The translations under genes were made by a program, and so were the position numbers. A stretch of 64,000 nt of DNA from the NCBI GenBank assembly GCA_963734065.1, contig CAVTFN010000005.1, positions 62,001 to 126,000 on the forward strand, read 5' to 3'. The notes under the pieces were generated by a model. It was given only the letters and a program-made list of their open reading frames with translations. It was not told where the DNA came from and made no database searches. Source of the DNA: DATBLE01 sp963734065. GTDB taxonomy: Bacteria; Actinomycetota; Thermoleophilia; Gaiellales; Gaiellaceae. Below, piece after piece: positions 30,694 to 41,221 of this stretch; the first letter of the stretch is position 1, and each line of letters begins with the position of its first letter.

Positions 30694-32256
30694 GTGACGC
30701 CGCGTCCCGCTCCTCTCCGGCACGCGGCTGCGTCGTCGCCGACGCGCCGCGACGACGCGGTCGTGCTCGCACCGCCGCCGCCCGCCCGACAGGCGATCGC
30801 GCGACGTCGGCGCCGCCGTTCGCGACGCGCTCCGCTTCCCGCTCGCCGGCGACCTCGCTCGCAGCGCTCGTCCCGCCGCGGCGGCCGCGCGACGATCGTG
30901 GTCGAGCCGCCGCGCGCTGCCCGATCCCCGGCGCGCCCGCGACCCGCGGCAGGCTGCGATCGCCGCCGCCGTCGGACGAGCTCGAGCGGCTCGGCGTCCC
31001 CGACGAGCGACAGACGATCCTCGTCGCGGCCGGGCTCGCCCGCCGGCCGGCGCAGGCGCGAGATCGAGAGCGCTCGTCACGCCGGAGTTCGCGCTGCGCT
31101 TCCGCGGCGACGTCGTCGTCCACGACGTCGAGGACGCCGGACCTCGTCGAGCTCGGCGCAGCCGGCGACATCGCCGCTGCGCGTCGCGCCGCGCGCTCGT
31201 CGAGACCGACGCTCGTCGTCACCGTCAGCGCCGCGCGAGACCGTGCTGCACGGCGGGCCCGGCGTCGCTGCTCGCGCGCCTGCGGGCGCGGAGGCGCTCG
31301 CGGGCCGCCGGCGCCGACTCGCTGCTCGAGACCGCAGCGTCGCACGGGCTGGGCGCTCGCGCGTCGCGCTCGAGCGCGCGCTCGCGCGCGCGGGTGCCGC
31401 TGATCGGCGTCTCGCTCGCGCTCGACCTCCCGCGCCTGTCCGGAGCCGCTGCGCGGCTACCCGTACGAGCCGTCGGCCGCTCGAGCGGATCGCCCGCTCG
31501 CCGGCTCGCGCGCGCCTTCCGGCTCGTGCCCGGCGCCGCTGCGCATGCGCGTGCTCGCGGTCGCTGCCGCGTCGAGCTGACCGCCGGCGGCGGCGTTCGG
31601 CGGCCCGCCGTCGGTCGCGCACGCCGAGGCGCTCCTCCGCGGCGATCGAGTGCGGCGCGCCGACCTCGACGAGCCGCTCGACGCGCTCTGCATCGGCATC
31701 CCGCGGACGACGCCGCACCTCCCGCGCGAGCGCCCGAACCCGCTCGCTCGGCGGCGTACCTCGGCCTCGGCTCGCGCTGCCGGCTCTGGCGCGACGCGTT
31801 CCCCGTGCGTCGAGGGCGGGACGGCGATCCTCGCTCGCACCGCTTCCGCCGGCGCTTCGCCCACCCGACGCAGCAGCCGTACCGCGCGTTCTTCCACGCG
31901 ACGCGCGCGGGCCGCGACCGCGAGGCGCTCGCGAGCGCCGAGCGCGCGGCGGCGGCCGACCCGCGGGCGATCGACGGCCTACCGCGTCGGCCGCACCTGC
32001 CACCCGCTGCTGCCGTTCGCCGACTGGGACGCCTGCCGCCCGGCGCTCGACCGGCTCGGCGCCGTGCTCGTCGCCGGCTGCCGCGACGCGAGCGCGGCCC
32101 GGCAGCTCGGCTTCGTGCCCGCGCACGGGATCTCGGCTGCGCTCGCAGATGGCCCGCGGCCGCGGCGGCGAAGCGGCACGCGTCGGCTTCCTGCTCTCGC
32201 CGCCGTACTTCCCGGTCCGGGTCGGCGAAGGGCGACCGGCGGATGGCCAACCGTAG
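30694..32256 (+). CDS. LarA-like protein (DUF2088/nickel-dependent lactate racemase family)
   Basis: Pieces in three frames join into a LarA-type protein. They are RATIVVEPP and LERLGVPDERQTILVAAGLA in the N-terminal domain, FRGDVVVHDVEDPDLVEL, ALVETDLVVTVSA and LHGGPGVLLA, then a C-terminal domain with LDALCIGIPRTTPHLPRERP and AYRVGRTCHPLLPFADW. LarA uses a nickel-pincer nucleotide to epimerise alpha-hydroxy acids. No larB, larC or larE is in the window, so activity is uncertain. The chosen GTG gives about 520 residues. At least ten breaks occur. The start is only 29 bases from the divergent polA start. Confidence 0.7.
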   Translation: MTPRPAPLRHAAASSPTRRDDAVVLAPPPPARQAIARRRRRRSRRAPLPARRRPRSQRSSRRGGRATIVVEPPRAARSPARPRPAAGCDRRRRRTSSSGSASPTSDRRSSSRPGSPAGRRRREIESARHAGVRAALPRRRRRPRRRGRRTSSSSAQPATSPLRVAPRARRDRRSSSPSAPRETVLHGGPGVAARAPAGAEALAGRRRRLAARDRSVARAGRSRVALERALARAGAADRRLARARPPAPVRSRCAATRTSRRPLERIARSPARARLPARARRRCACACSRSLPRRADRRRRRSAARRRSRTPRRSSAAIECGAPTSTSRSTRSASASRGRRRTSRASARTRSLGGVPRPRLALPALARRVPRASRAGRRSSLAPLPPALRPPDAAAVPRVLPRDARGPRPRGARERRARGGGRPAGDRRPTASAAPATRCCRSPTGTPAARRSTGSAPCSSPAAATRARPGSSASCPRTGSRLRSQMARGRGGEAARVGFLLSPPYFPVRVGEGRPADGQP

Positions 32257-32335
32257 GCGCTGCCCCTGCGGGTCGAGCCTGACCGGCAGGCCGCTACGCG
32301 GCCCGGCTTCTGTCCCACCCAGGTTGTGGGCATGG

Positions 32336-33094
32336 CTACTCCTCGCCGAGGTAGGTCTTGCGCACCTGCTCGTTCGTCGCGCAGCGCCTTCGCGTCGTCG
32401 GCGAGCGCGATCCGGCCGGTCTCGAGCACGTAGCCGCGGTCGGCGACGTCGAGCGCCATCAGCGCGTTCTGCTCGACGAGCAGGATCGTCGTGCCCTGCT
32501 TGTTGATCTCGACGATGATCTCGAAGATCCGCTCGACGAGGATCGGCGCGAGGCCCATCGACGGCTCGTCGAGCAGCAGCAGCTTCGGCCGGGCCATCAG
32601 CGCGCGGCCGATCGCGCACATCTGCTGCTCGCCGCCCGACAGCGTCCCGGCCTTCTGGGTCGCGCCGCTCGGCGAGGCGCGGGAAGAGCGCGAAGACGCG
32701 GTCGATGTCGCTCCTTGATCCCGGCCTTGTCCTTGCGCTGGAACGCGCCCATCTCGAGGTTCTCGAGCACGGTCATGCGCGGGAAGAGCCGCCGGCCCTC
32801 CGGCGACTGCGCGATGCCGCGCTTGACGATCGTCGTGCGGCGGCGTCGTGCGTGATGTCCTCGCCGCTGGAAGCGGATCGTGCCGCTGCCGCGGGTGGTT
32901 GAGCCCGTTGATCGAGCGCAGCGTCGTCGACTTGCCGGCGCCGTTCGCGCCGATCAGCGTCACGATCTCGCCCTCGTCGACGCTCGAGCGAGACGCCCTT
33001 GAGCGCCTGGATCGCGCCGTAGTACGTGTGGACGTCCTCGAGCTCGAGCATCGGCGGCGCCGGCAGTCGTCGCGGCGGTCCGCGGCTCGCTCAC
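32336..33094 (-). CDS. livF: Branched-chain amino acid ABC transporter ATP-binding protein LivF
   Basis: One of the two ATPases of the branched-chain amino acid importer. MLELEDVHTYYGAIQALKGV starts the conserved part. LIGANGAGKSTTLRSINGL is Walker A, GTLSGGEQQMCAIGRALMAR the ABC signature, LLLDEPSMGLAPILVERIFE Walker B, and IRKTYLGEE-like residues close the protein. Either the ATG at 33051 or the GTG at 33094, which overlaps the livG stop, may be used. The latter needs one base corrected. There are five breaks. It is the last gene of livHMGF. Confidence 0.92.
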
Positions 33095-33879
33095 GACCGT
33101 CGATCGCCGCCTTCCCGAGGTAGGCCTCGATCACGCGCGCGTCCTTCTGGACGTCCTCCGGCGTCCCCTCGGCGATCTTCTCGCCGTAGTCGAGCACCGT
33201 GACGCGGTCGGAGACGCCCATGACGACCCGCATGTCGTGCTCGATCAGCAGCACCGTCAGCCCGCGCTCGTCGCGCAGCTTGCGCGACGAAGGCGGTGAA
33301 CGTCGGCCGTCTCCTGCGGGTTCATGCCGGCGGTCGGCTCGTCGAGCAGCAGCAGCTTCGGCTCGGTCGCGAGCGCGCGCGCCACCTCGAGCCGGCGCTG
33401 GTCGCCGTAGGCAGGTTGCGCGCGGACTCGTCGCGCCTGCGCGCCGAGCCCGACGTAGCTCGAGCAGCTCGCGCGCCCGCTCCGCGCGCCTCGCCTCCTC
33501 GCGCCTGCACGCCGCGGCGTGCGGAGGATCGACGTCGAGGATCCGCCTTCAGCCGCGCAGTGCATGCCGACGAGCACGTTCTCGAGCGCGGTCATGTTCT
33601 GGAACAGGCGGATGTTCTGGAACGTGCGGCCGATGCCGCGCTCGGTGATCGCGTGCGGCGGCTTGCCCGGTGACGTCCTCGCCGTCGAAGACGACGCGCC
33701 CGCGGTCGGCTTGTAGACGCCGGTGAGCATGTTGAAGAACGTCGTCTTGCCGGCGCCGTTCGGGCCGATCAGGCTCGACGATCGCGCCGCGCGGGATCGT
33801 GAAGTCGACGTCGGTGACGGCGACGAGGCCGCCGAACTCCTTGCGCAGCGCCTCGGCGTCGAGCAGGATGTCGGCTCAT
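33091..33879 (-). CDS. livG: Branched-chain amino acid ABC transporter ATP-binding protein LivG
   Basis: The second ATPase of the importer. LIGPNGAGKTTFFNMLTGVY (Walker A), AITERGIGRTFQNIRLFQNM (the Q-loop region), QRRLEVARALATEPKLLLLD with Walker B and EPTAGMNPQETADV are diagnostic, followed by LLIEHDMRVVMGVSDRVTVL and ARVIEAYLGKAA. The ATG at 33879 overlaps the livM stop (ATGA). The first 15 codons contain a break before LDAEALRKEFGGL-type residues. There are six or more breaks in total. The product is about 263 residues. Confidence 0.92.
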
Positions 33880-35428
33880 CGGCCGTCAGCGCCTCCGTCG
33901 TGCGTGCGACGTCGTAGAGCGGCTCGTCGTGCGACGCCCTCGTCAGCTCGGCGCGCGCGTCGTCGCGCTCGGGATCAGCCCCTCGGGCCGGAAGAGCATC
34001 ACGAGCACGATGATCACGCCGTAGATCCCGGCCGCGTACTCGCGGCACGTCGATGTTCGGCGTGCCGAACGTGGATGTCGTTGATCCAGCGCGCCGACGT
34101 TCGCGAGGCCCTCGCTGGTTCAGGTAGGCGAGGAACGCCGCCGCCGAGGATCACGCCCCAGACGTTGCCCATGCCGCCGAGGATGACCATGCAGAGGATG
34201 AAGACCGAGATGTTGAAGAAGAAGTCGCCGCGGGAACGTCGAGCTCTTGAAGCGCGCGAAGTACGCGCCGGCGACCCCGCCGAAGAACGCGCCGATCGCG
34301 TAGGCCCAGGTCTTCGTCCGCATCAGCGGGATGCCCATCGCCGCGGCGGCGATCTCGTCCTCGCGGATCGCGATCCAGGCGCGGCCGAGCCGCGAGTCGC
34401 GCAGCCGGATGCGAGCAGAAGATCGTGAAGGCGAGCAGCGCCAGCGCGGTCCAGTAGAAGACGCGCGTCGCTGTTCGCGTCGGTCAGGTAGTTCGCCGGC
34501 AGGAAGCCGCCGGTCCAGCTCGAGAGGTTGTTGCCGAAGCCGGGCGAGTCGATCGGCGTGATCCCGCTGCGGGCCGTTCGGTGAGGTTGAAGCCGCCGAG
34601 GTTGTCGCCGTTGCGGGCGATCTGCGGGATGATCTCGCCGAAGCCGAGCGTGACGATCGCCAGGTAGTCGCCGCGCAGGCGCAGCGTCGGCAGGCCGATG
34701 ACGATCGCCGACCAGCGCGGTGAGACGCCGGCGAGCGAGCGAGGAGCGAGCCAGATCGAGATGTGGATCCCGCCGATGCCGGGCGTGACGCCGACCGCGC
34801 CGAAGTGGAAGTTGCCGCCGGGACGGTCGCACGGGCAGTTGTCGATGCCGAAGCCGGCCTTCGGGCACTTCGCGCCGCGAACTGCGTCGAGGCGAGCCAG
34901 GCGGCGGTGTACGCGCCCATGGCGTAGAACGCGACGTAGCCGAGGTCGAGCAGGCCCGCGTAGCCGACGACGATGTTCAGCCCGACCGCCATCATGATGA
35001 AGACGAGCATCACGACCCCCGTCTCGACCGTCGGGAACTCGCCGAAGATCGGGATCGTGAACATGTGGCCCGACCAGTACGGGAACGTGATCGCGAGCGC
35101 CACGGCGGCGAGCGGGAGCGCGATCTTCCCGATCAGCGGCACGTTGCCCCACTCGGGCACGTAGATCAGGCCGACGACGAGGAACGCGAGGTACGCAGAG
35201 CCGTCGAAGGTGAGGATCGACGGATTGCCGCGTCGAGCCGAACGACGCCTCGAGCACGTTGACGAAGATCGAGATCAGGAACGCGATCACGCCGGCGACG
35301 GCGAGCTTGCCGAGCCGCTGCTGCCAGCCGGGAGCGCGTGGAAGCGCTCCGGCGTCATGCCGATCGAGCGAGAGCCCCCTCCACCACGCGGAGCCGAGCT
35401 CGGAGGCGACGTGGAAGCGGCCCGGCAT
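33876..35428 (-). CDS. livM: Branched-chain amino acid ABC transporter permease LivM
   Basis: A permease of about 515 residues, long for LivM because of an N-terminal extension (MPGRFHVASELGSAWWRGLS) with two extra membrane segments. The core reads PLAAVALAITFPYWSGHMF, LNIVVGYAGLLDLGYVAFYA (the LivHM loop motif), LRGDYLAIVTLGFGEIIPQI and TKTWAYAIGAFFGGVAGAYF, ending with VIIVLVMLFRPEGLIP. Breaks are frequent. It begins at the ATG of a TGATG overlap with livH. Periplasm-facing loops are enriched in Gly and Asn, with an apparent insertion around GGFNLTERP. Confidence 0.88.
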
Positions 35429-36481
35429 CAGCCTCCCTCGGGCGTCCGTTCGCCGAGGAGGCCCTCGGGGCGGAAGACGAGGATGAGGATCAGGATCACG
35501 AAGATGATCGTCTGACTTCCAGTCGGAGCCGGGCGTGAACCAGCGTGAGACCGTCGTTGAAGTTCTCGATCAGGCCGATGAGGATCGCGCCGAGGACGGC
35601 GCCGGGCAGGTTGCCGATCCCGCCGATCACGGCCGCGGTGAAGGCGAAGAGGCCGAGGCGGAAGCCGGTGTCGAACTGGACGTTCGTCGCGTAGAGCGCG
35701 TAGAGCACACCCGCGAAGCCGGCCAGGCAGCCCGCGATCAGGAACGTGAACGAGATCGTCCGGTTGACGTTGATGCCCATCATCGCGGCGGCGTCCTTGT
35801 CCTGGGCGATCGCGCGCATCGCCTTGCCCGGCTTGCGTCCGCTGCACGAGCCAGACGAGCGCGAGCAGCGTCGGGATCGTCACCACGAAGACGATCAGCT
35901 GGTTCCACGTCATGGTCGCCTTGCCGATGTGGAAGATCTCGCTGCTCGGGAGGATGTCGTCGCGGATCGAGACCGGCGCCGGGCCCTTCCAGACGAGGCC
36001 GACGTTCTGGAGGATGAACGAGACGCCGATCGCCGTGATCAGCGGCGCGAGCCGGGGCGCGTTGCGCAGCGGCCGGTAGGCGACCGCTCGATCGTCGTGT
36101 TGAGGAGCCCCGTGAACGCCGCCGTGATCGCCAGCATCGGGACGATCCAGACGAGCACGTTGCCCGACGCGCCGCAGGCCGAACGCAGCTCACCAGCGTG
36201 ACGGTCATCATGCCGCCGAGCATGAACACGTCGCCGTGCGCGAAGTTGATCAGCTCGAGGATCCCGTAGACGAGCGAGTAGCCGAGAGCGATCAGCGCGT
36301 AGACCATCCCGATCGTCAGCCCGACCAGGAAGAGGTCGAGGAAGTGCGTCGGGTCGTCGATCAGGTTGGCGCCGAGCCAGAAGACGATCAGCCCGACGAA
36401 GACGAACGCGAGCACCTGCACCGGGGAGACACGAAACCTGCGCCGCTGGGGAAGGGCGTCTACGGACGTCTGGGTCGCCAC
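35428..36481 (-). CDS. livH: Branched-chain amino acid ABC transporter permease LivH
   Basis: The first gene of the importer operon. The N-terminus after the GTG at 36481 (or a TTG at 36493) runs VSPVQVLAFVFVGLIVFWLG. It continues with GLTIGMVYALIALGYSLVYG, LELINFAHGDVFMLGGMM (LivH signature), MRAIAQDKDAAAMMGINVNR (the EAA-like loop), and VIGGIGNLPGAVLGAILIGL. About 350 residues. Breaks are near 36175, 36090, 35845 and 35515. No LivJ/LivK binding protein lies in the window, so it must be encoded elsewhere or upstream beyond the tRNA. Confidence 0.9.
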
Positions 36482-36558
36482 GGGAAGCGGCAAGCTTAAA
36501 CGGCTCGGGTGTGGTTTTCGAGCAGGTACGGCCGCCCGTGGACCGGAAGCGTGGCCTC

Positions 36559-36564
36559 TACAAT
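36559..36564 (+). promoter_or_regulatory. TACAAT -10 box of the tRNA-Leu gene
   Basis: TACAAT lies ten bases before the first base of the tRNA, with a weak -35 region. It is placed correctly for transcription starting a few bases upstream of the mature 5' end. Confidence 0.5.
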
Positions 36565-36574
36565 CGACGTGCGC

Positions 36575-36658
36575 GCGGCGGTGTCGGAACTGGTAGACGA
36601 GGCGGCCTCAAAAGCCGCTGCCCCTCGGGGCGTGTGGGTTCGATTCCCACCCGCCGCA
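36575..36658 (+). tRNA. tRNA-Leu (CAA anticodon)
   Basis: The acceptor arms GCGGCGG and CCGCCGC pair perfectly. The D region reads AACTGGTAGACG. The anticodon stem CGGC/GCCG closes the loop CTCAAAA, giving anticodon CAA. A long variable arm (GCCCCTCGGGGCG) shows the type II structure of leucine tRNAs, and the T arm is GTGGGTTCGATTCCCAC. The discriminator is A and the CCA end is not encoded. No frame break problem applies here. Confidence 0.97.
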
Positions 36659-36693
36659 CACGCTCACCGCGCCTCCGGCGCGAGTTCGGCTCC

Positions 36694-36722
36694 CATGGGG
36701 GAAACGGCCGGTTTCCCCCATG
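36694..36722 (+). terminator. Strong hairpin downstream of tRNA-Leu
   Basis: A perfect 12-bp stem (CATGGGGGAAAC / GTTTCCCCCATG) with a five-base loop follows the tRNA by 35 bases. It lacks a T-tract but is in the right place for termination. The stem contains the core of a dispersed repeat that recurs near 56650. Confidence 0.6.
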
Positions 36723-36800
36723 AGCCTCCTTCCCCGAGCGCGTTCGCACCCAAGGCGCGTCAGGAGCCGCGCCCGTTCATGTCGGTCGCGGCAGCGGGAA
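36697..36800. repeat. Copy A of a dispersed intergenic repeat
   Basis: This stretch begins with GGGGGAAACGGCC, has CTTCCCCGAGC in the middle and ends with CATGTCGGTCGCGGCAGCG. The same three blocks in the same order occur at 56653-56830. It fills the space between tRNA-Leu and pfk. No protein is visible in it. Confidence 0.5.
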
Positions 36801-36806
36801 TAGACT
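36801..36806 (+). promoter_or_regulatory. TAGACT -10 box of pfk
   Basis: TAGACT lies eight bases before the pfk ATG, predicting a leaderless or nearly leaderless mRNA. Confidence 0.5.
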
Positions 36807-36814
36807 GACCAGCG

Positions 36815-37851
<1,037 letters not shown>

Positions 37852-37859
<8 letters not shown>

Positions 37860-38673
37860 CTCGACAGCGCGGCTCCGGCGAGTGCTGGTCCGCCGGCCGC
37901 CGGCCGATTGCTCGGAGTGGCGCGCGCTCGGCTGGCGCGCCGAGCCGGATCCCGCCGCGCTCGCCGGCGAGCACGAGGCGCTGTGCCTCCTGCTCGAGGA
38001 GGCGGGAGCCGAGGTCATCGTCGCCGACCCGGCCGGGCTCGACGCGATCTACACCTACGACGCCGCGATCGTCGGCGACGCGGGCGCGGTGCTCGCCAGG
38101 CCCGGGAAGGAGCTCCGGCGGCAGGAGCCCGATCTGATCGCCACACACCTCGAGCGGGCCGGAGTGCCGATCGTCGGTGCCCTTGCCGCCCCCGAGATCG
38201 CCGAAGGAGGGGACTTCTTCTGGCTGGACGCGACGACGCTCTGCGCCGGGCGCGGGTACCGCTCCGATGGGCTCGGGATCGCGGCGGCCGCGGGTTTGCT
38301 CGGGGTCGAGGTCTACGACTTCGATCTCCCCCACTTCCACGGCCCCGCCGAATGCCTCCACCTGCTCTCGTTGATCAGCCCACTAGCAGACGACCTCGCC
38401 GTCGTCCACCTGCCGCTGCTGCCCGTTCCGCTCGTGCGAGCGCTGTCGGATCGGGGAATCGCGCTGGTCGAGACGGATCCGGACGAATACTCGACGCTGG
38501 GGCCGAACGCGCTCGCCCTCGAGCCGCGCGTCGCCCTTCTGCCGGAGCACAACGTCGGAACCCGCCGGCGGCTCGAGGCGGCCGGCGTCGAGACGCTCGT
38601 CTACCGCGCAGCCGAGCTGAGCAAGGGCGACGGCGGCCCCACGTGTCTCACCCTTCCTCTCCTGCGGGGGTAG
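37852..38673 (+). CDS. Dimethylarginine dimethylaminohydrolase/amidinotransferase-like hydrolase
   Basis: An intact 273-residue protein of the guanidino-group-modifying (pentein) superfamily. Active-site elements are YDAAIVGDAGAVLARPG in the first half, EIAEGGDFFWLD with acidic residues, a histidine in DFDLPHFHGPAECLHL, and the nucleophile in GGPTCLTLPL near the end. DDAH-like members hydrolyse dimethylarginine to citrulline and dimethylamine. Arginine deiminase-like activity is an alternative. The TTG start overlaps the pfk stop. A later GTG (VLVRRPP) is also possible. Codon use matches the neighbours. Confidence 0.82.
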
Positions 38674-39103
38674 GCCGCCACTCGTAGCGGACGTCAGGCG
38701 TCTTCTCCTCGTTCTCGGTCCCGTCGGTCTCGTAGACGAACCGTCCGCCGAGGGACTCGTAGAAGCGGCGGGCGCGCACGTTGTCGCGGAAGACCCACCA
38801 GCCGAAGCCGTCGGGGCGCGCCTCCTGTGCCTGCCGGAAGAGCGACGGCCCCGACCCGCGGCGCTGGGCGTCCGGCGCGACGTAGAGCGCGTCGAGGTCG
38901 TCCTCGCGCACGAGCGCGAAGCCGACGACGCGGCCGTCGAGCTCGCAGACCCACGCCTCGCCGCCGAGCCGCTCGCGGTACCAGGCCGTGTCCTCGGCTC
39001 GTCCGTGTGCAGGACGGGCAACCATGGCATCGCCTCGGCCCGCGACTCGCGGAAGATCCGAACGACCGCCTCCGCATCTTCCGGGCTGCGCCCGACGGAT
39101 CAC
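38648..39103 (-). CDS. GNAT family N-acetyltransferase
   Basis: A single-domain GNAT with VIRRAQP at the start, then WVCELDGRVVGFALV, LDALYVAPDAQRRGSG (the acetyl-CoA pyrophosphate loop, with RRGSG in place of the usual Q/RxxGxG/A) and DNVRARRFYESLGGRFVYET. The product is about 151 residues. The substrate is unknown. Breaks are near 39082 and 39000. It is convergent with the DDAH-like gene, their ends overlapping by 26 bases. Confidence 0.8.
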   Translation of the reverse strand: MIRRAQPGRCGGGRSDLPRVAGRGDAMVARPAHGRAEDTAWYRERLGGEAWVCELDGRVVGFALVREDDLDALYVAPDAQRRGSGPSLFRQAQEARPDGFGWWVFRDNVRARRFYESLGGRFVYETDGTENEEKTPDVRYEWRPTPAGEEG

Positions 39104-39129
39104 GCCGCGTCCGAGCTCGTGGCGTTTGC

Positions 39130-39153
39130 AACCCAGTCTCTGAGACTGGGGTT
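39130..39153 (-). terminator. Hairpin downstream of the DyP-like gene
   Basis: AACCCAGTCTC and GAGACTGGGGTT form an almost perfect 11-bp stem with one bulged G and a one-base loop. It lies 32 bases after the stop of the DyP-like gene and before the GNAT gene. A T-tract is absent. Confidence 0.4.
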
Positions 39154-39184
39154 GGAACAAAACTGGAACAGTTCGTCCACAGGG

Positions 39185-40591
39185 TCAGGACAAGAGCTCG
39201 ACCAGCGGGAACGACCGGTGCCGCCGCGGGGGGACGAGGAAGTTCTGCCGGTGGGTCGTGCGCAGGATCGAGTTGAAGCCCTGGCCGCGGTCACGCGGGG
39301 CGAACGGCAGCTTCGTCCCGTCCGGGAGCACTCCGTCCATCGCGAGGCGGCCGCGGTTGAAGTCGTCACTGGAGGGATTGAAGACGACGAAGTGGACGCC
39401 TGCCGCCGGGCTGTCCGACATCGCGTCGCGCACGGGGTCGGCGCTCCATGCGAAGGGGTTGTCGAGCGTGTTGAAGTCGGCCCGGTGCGGGATCGCGGTG
39501 CCGGGCCCGTACACGGCGCCGCTCGCGCCGACCGCGGTCGTCGCCAGCCGCGACACGGTCTGCAACGACGCCGAGTGCCCGATCTGCTTCGAGGCGACGA
39601 AGTCGCGCTTCACCTTCGCCTCGCTCGAGACGTCGTCCGGGCCCTGGGGGACGGTGAGCACGTCCTCGGAGACCTTCAGCCCCGGCCGGAAGACGGTCGA
39701 GACCCGCTCCTCGTGCGGGAAGTTGACGTACCACGCCTCGAGATCCTCTCTGATGTGCGACACGGCGAGGTGCGTCCCCTCGGCGAAGTAGCCGCCCGGA
39801 CTGAAACCCAGCTCCTCGATGTTGGCGATCTTCTCGGGTCCGAGGCCGGCCCTCTGCGTCGACGTGAACCCGAGAAACAGCTCGGCCTCGTCGGGGATCA
39901 GGTACGAGCCCGGCACCTGGGCCGCGACCGCCATCCGCTTCGGGAGGCTCCGGCCGCCGTCGAATCCGCCGCCGGCGAAGCCCTTGCGGATGCTCGTCGC
40001 CCGGAAGAGGTCGAGGTCCTGGAAGAGCGCTTTCGAGGCCGCGGCGATGTGGTCCAGGTGGTCGCTGCGCAGGAGCACCGCGACGTCGTTGGCCTCGAAG
40101 ATCAGCTCGGGCGGGTCGCTCGGGAAGCGCCGCGAGTCGAGCAGGACGCGGACCGGCTTGCTCGCCGTCTTCGTCGCGCGCCGGTCGAGGGGCAGGTGGA
40201 GGTCGGCCAGCTTCGGGACGTAGGAGCGGAAGTACGGCAGGCCCCAGGCGACGGTGACGCCGAGCCCGGCGGCGCTGGGCTCGAACTGCGCCTCCAGCTC
40301 CTGCAGCGCGTGTTCGAGCTCCGACCGGGCCTCGGCGAGCGCGCTCCGCCGCTCCGCGACCGCGAGCTTCGCCGTGACGAGCTGGTGGTGGAGCGGCGGG
40401 ACGACCACCTCGACCCCGTTGTCCTCGACCAGCCGAACGTCGCGGAGAACGTGCTGCTCCGGCGGCAGGCCGCCCGCTGCCGGTCGGGAGGGAGCGCCGG
40501 TCAGCTGGTCGACCAGCTCGTAGACACCGCCTGCGGCGAGAACTGCACCGGCGCCGCCGGCGAGGAGCAGCTTCCGTCGCGTCAGGCGCAT
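39185..40591 (-). CDS. Tat-exported DyP-like (DUF7405-type) protein
   Basis: An unbroken 468-residue protein. The N-terminus MRLTRRKLLLAGGAGAVLAA is a twin-arginine signal. A coiled-coil stretch follows (LAVAERRSALAEARSELEHA). The remainder resembles dye-decolorising peroxidases, with TVAWGLPYFRSYVP, FLGFTSTQRAGLGPEK, VPHRADFNT-like residues and a C-terminal TTHRQNFLVPPRRH. The canonical GxxDG is not clear, so I call it DyP-like rather than a proven peroxidase. It starts seven bases after a lipoprotein gene and is the last of a four-gene run. Confidence 0.65.
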   Translation of the reverse strand: MRLTRRKLLLAGGAGAVLAAGGVYELVDQLTGAPSRPAAGGLPPEQHVLRDVRLVEDNGVEVVVPPLHHQLVTAKLAVAERRSALAEARSELEHALQELEAQFEPSAAGLGVTVAWGLPYFRSYVPKLADLHLPLDRRATKTASKPVRVLLDSRRFPSDPPELIFEANDVAVLLRSDHLDHIAAASKALFQDLDLFRATSIRKGFAGGGFDGGRSLPKRMAVAAQVPGSYLIPDEAELFLGFTSTQRAGLGPEKIANIEELGFSPGGYFAEGTHLAVSHIREDLEAWYVNFPHEERVSTVFRPGLKVSEDVLTVPQGPDDVSSEAKVKRDFVASKQIGHSASLQTVSRLATTAVGASGAVYGPGTAIPHRADFNTLDNPFAWSADPVRDAMSDSPAAGVHFVVFNPSSDDFNRGRLAMDGVLPDGTKLPFAPRDRGQGFNSILRTTHRQNFLVPPRRHRSFPLVELLS

Positions 40592-40597
40592 CGCCGG

Positions 40598-41221
40598 CTA
40601 CTGCTGGGGCTCGACCAGAACGAGCGAGGCGAGCTCGCGGTTCAGGTTGCGCACGACCATCGGGAACGTCAGCGGCGGCGCGACGTGCTGGCTGAGCGTG
40701 TACAGCGTCCCGTCGTGCCGCCAGGCGTAGAGCACGTGCCACTGGTCGGCGTCCTGGTTGACCGTGTACTCGGTGACGCGGAAGCCGGCGATCGTCTTCC
40801 GGCCGTGCGAGTCGTCGAAGCACGGCACCTTCGTCGTGTGCCTCTTGCCGCCGACGAGCTCGACCGAGCGGCAGATCGGGATCTTCGTCACCCCGGGGTA
40901 GCCGCGGAGGTTGATGTGGATCTCCTGGCCGATCTCCTGCCAGACGAAGCCGATCAGGTAGCTGCGGTCCTTCCCGACCGAGTCGATGTTGTTCCAGCGG
41001 CCGCCGATCTGGCCGGTCAGCGGGTCGGGCAGCCAGCCCGGGCAATAGACGGGCGCGTCGATCCGGTTGGCCAGCTTCTGCCAGCTCCTCTGCCACGCAG
41101 CGGGGCACGACTTCGCCGTCGTCGCGGCCGCCTCGCCCTTCGACAGGCGGGGCGCATCGGTTGCGCCACAGCCGGCGAGCGCCGAGACGGCGAGCAGGAG
41201 GAGGAGCGGCGTCGTTCTCAC
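40598..41221 (-). CDS. Secreted lipoprotein of unknown function
   Basis: An intact 207-residue protein. MRTTPLLLLLAVSALAGCGA is a lipoprotein signal with lipobox LAGC. The mature part is compact with four further cysteines (SCPAAW, VYCPGW, PICRSV, VPCFDD), suggesting two disulfides. It has motifs WQEIGQEIHINLRGYPG and FRVTEYTVNQDADQWHVLYA. I do not recognise a named family. It overlaps the stop of the upstream glycosyltransferase gene (ATGA) and precedes the Tat-exported DyP-like gene, so the three are probably an export-side unit. Confidence 0.8.
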   Translation of the reverse strand: MRTTPLLLLLAVSALAGCGATDAPRLSKGEAAATTAKSCPAAWQRSWQKLANRIDAPVYCPGWLPDPLTGQIGGRWNNIDSVGKDRSYLIGFVWQEIGQEIHINLRGYPGVTKIPICRSVELVGGKRHTTKVPCFDDSHGRKTIAGFRVTEYTVNQDADQWHVLYAWRHDGTLYTLSQHVAPPLTFPMVVRNLNRELASLVLVEPQQ

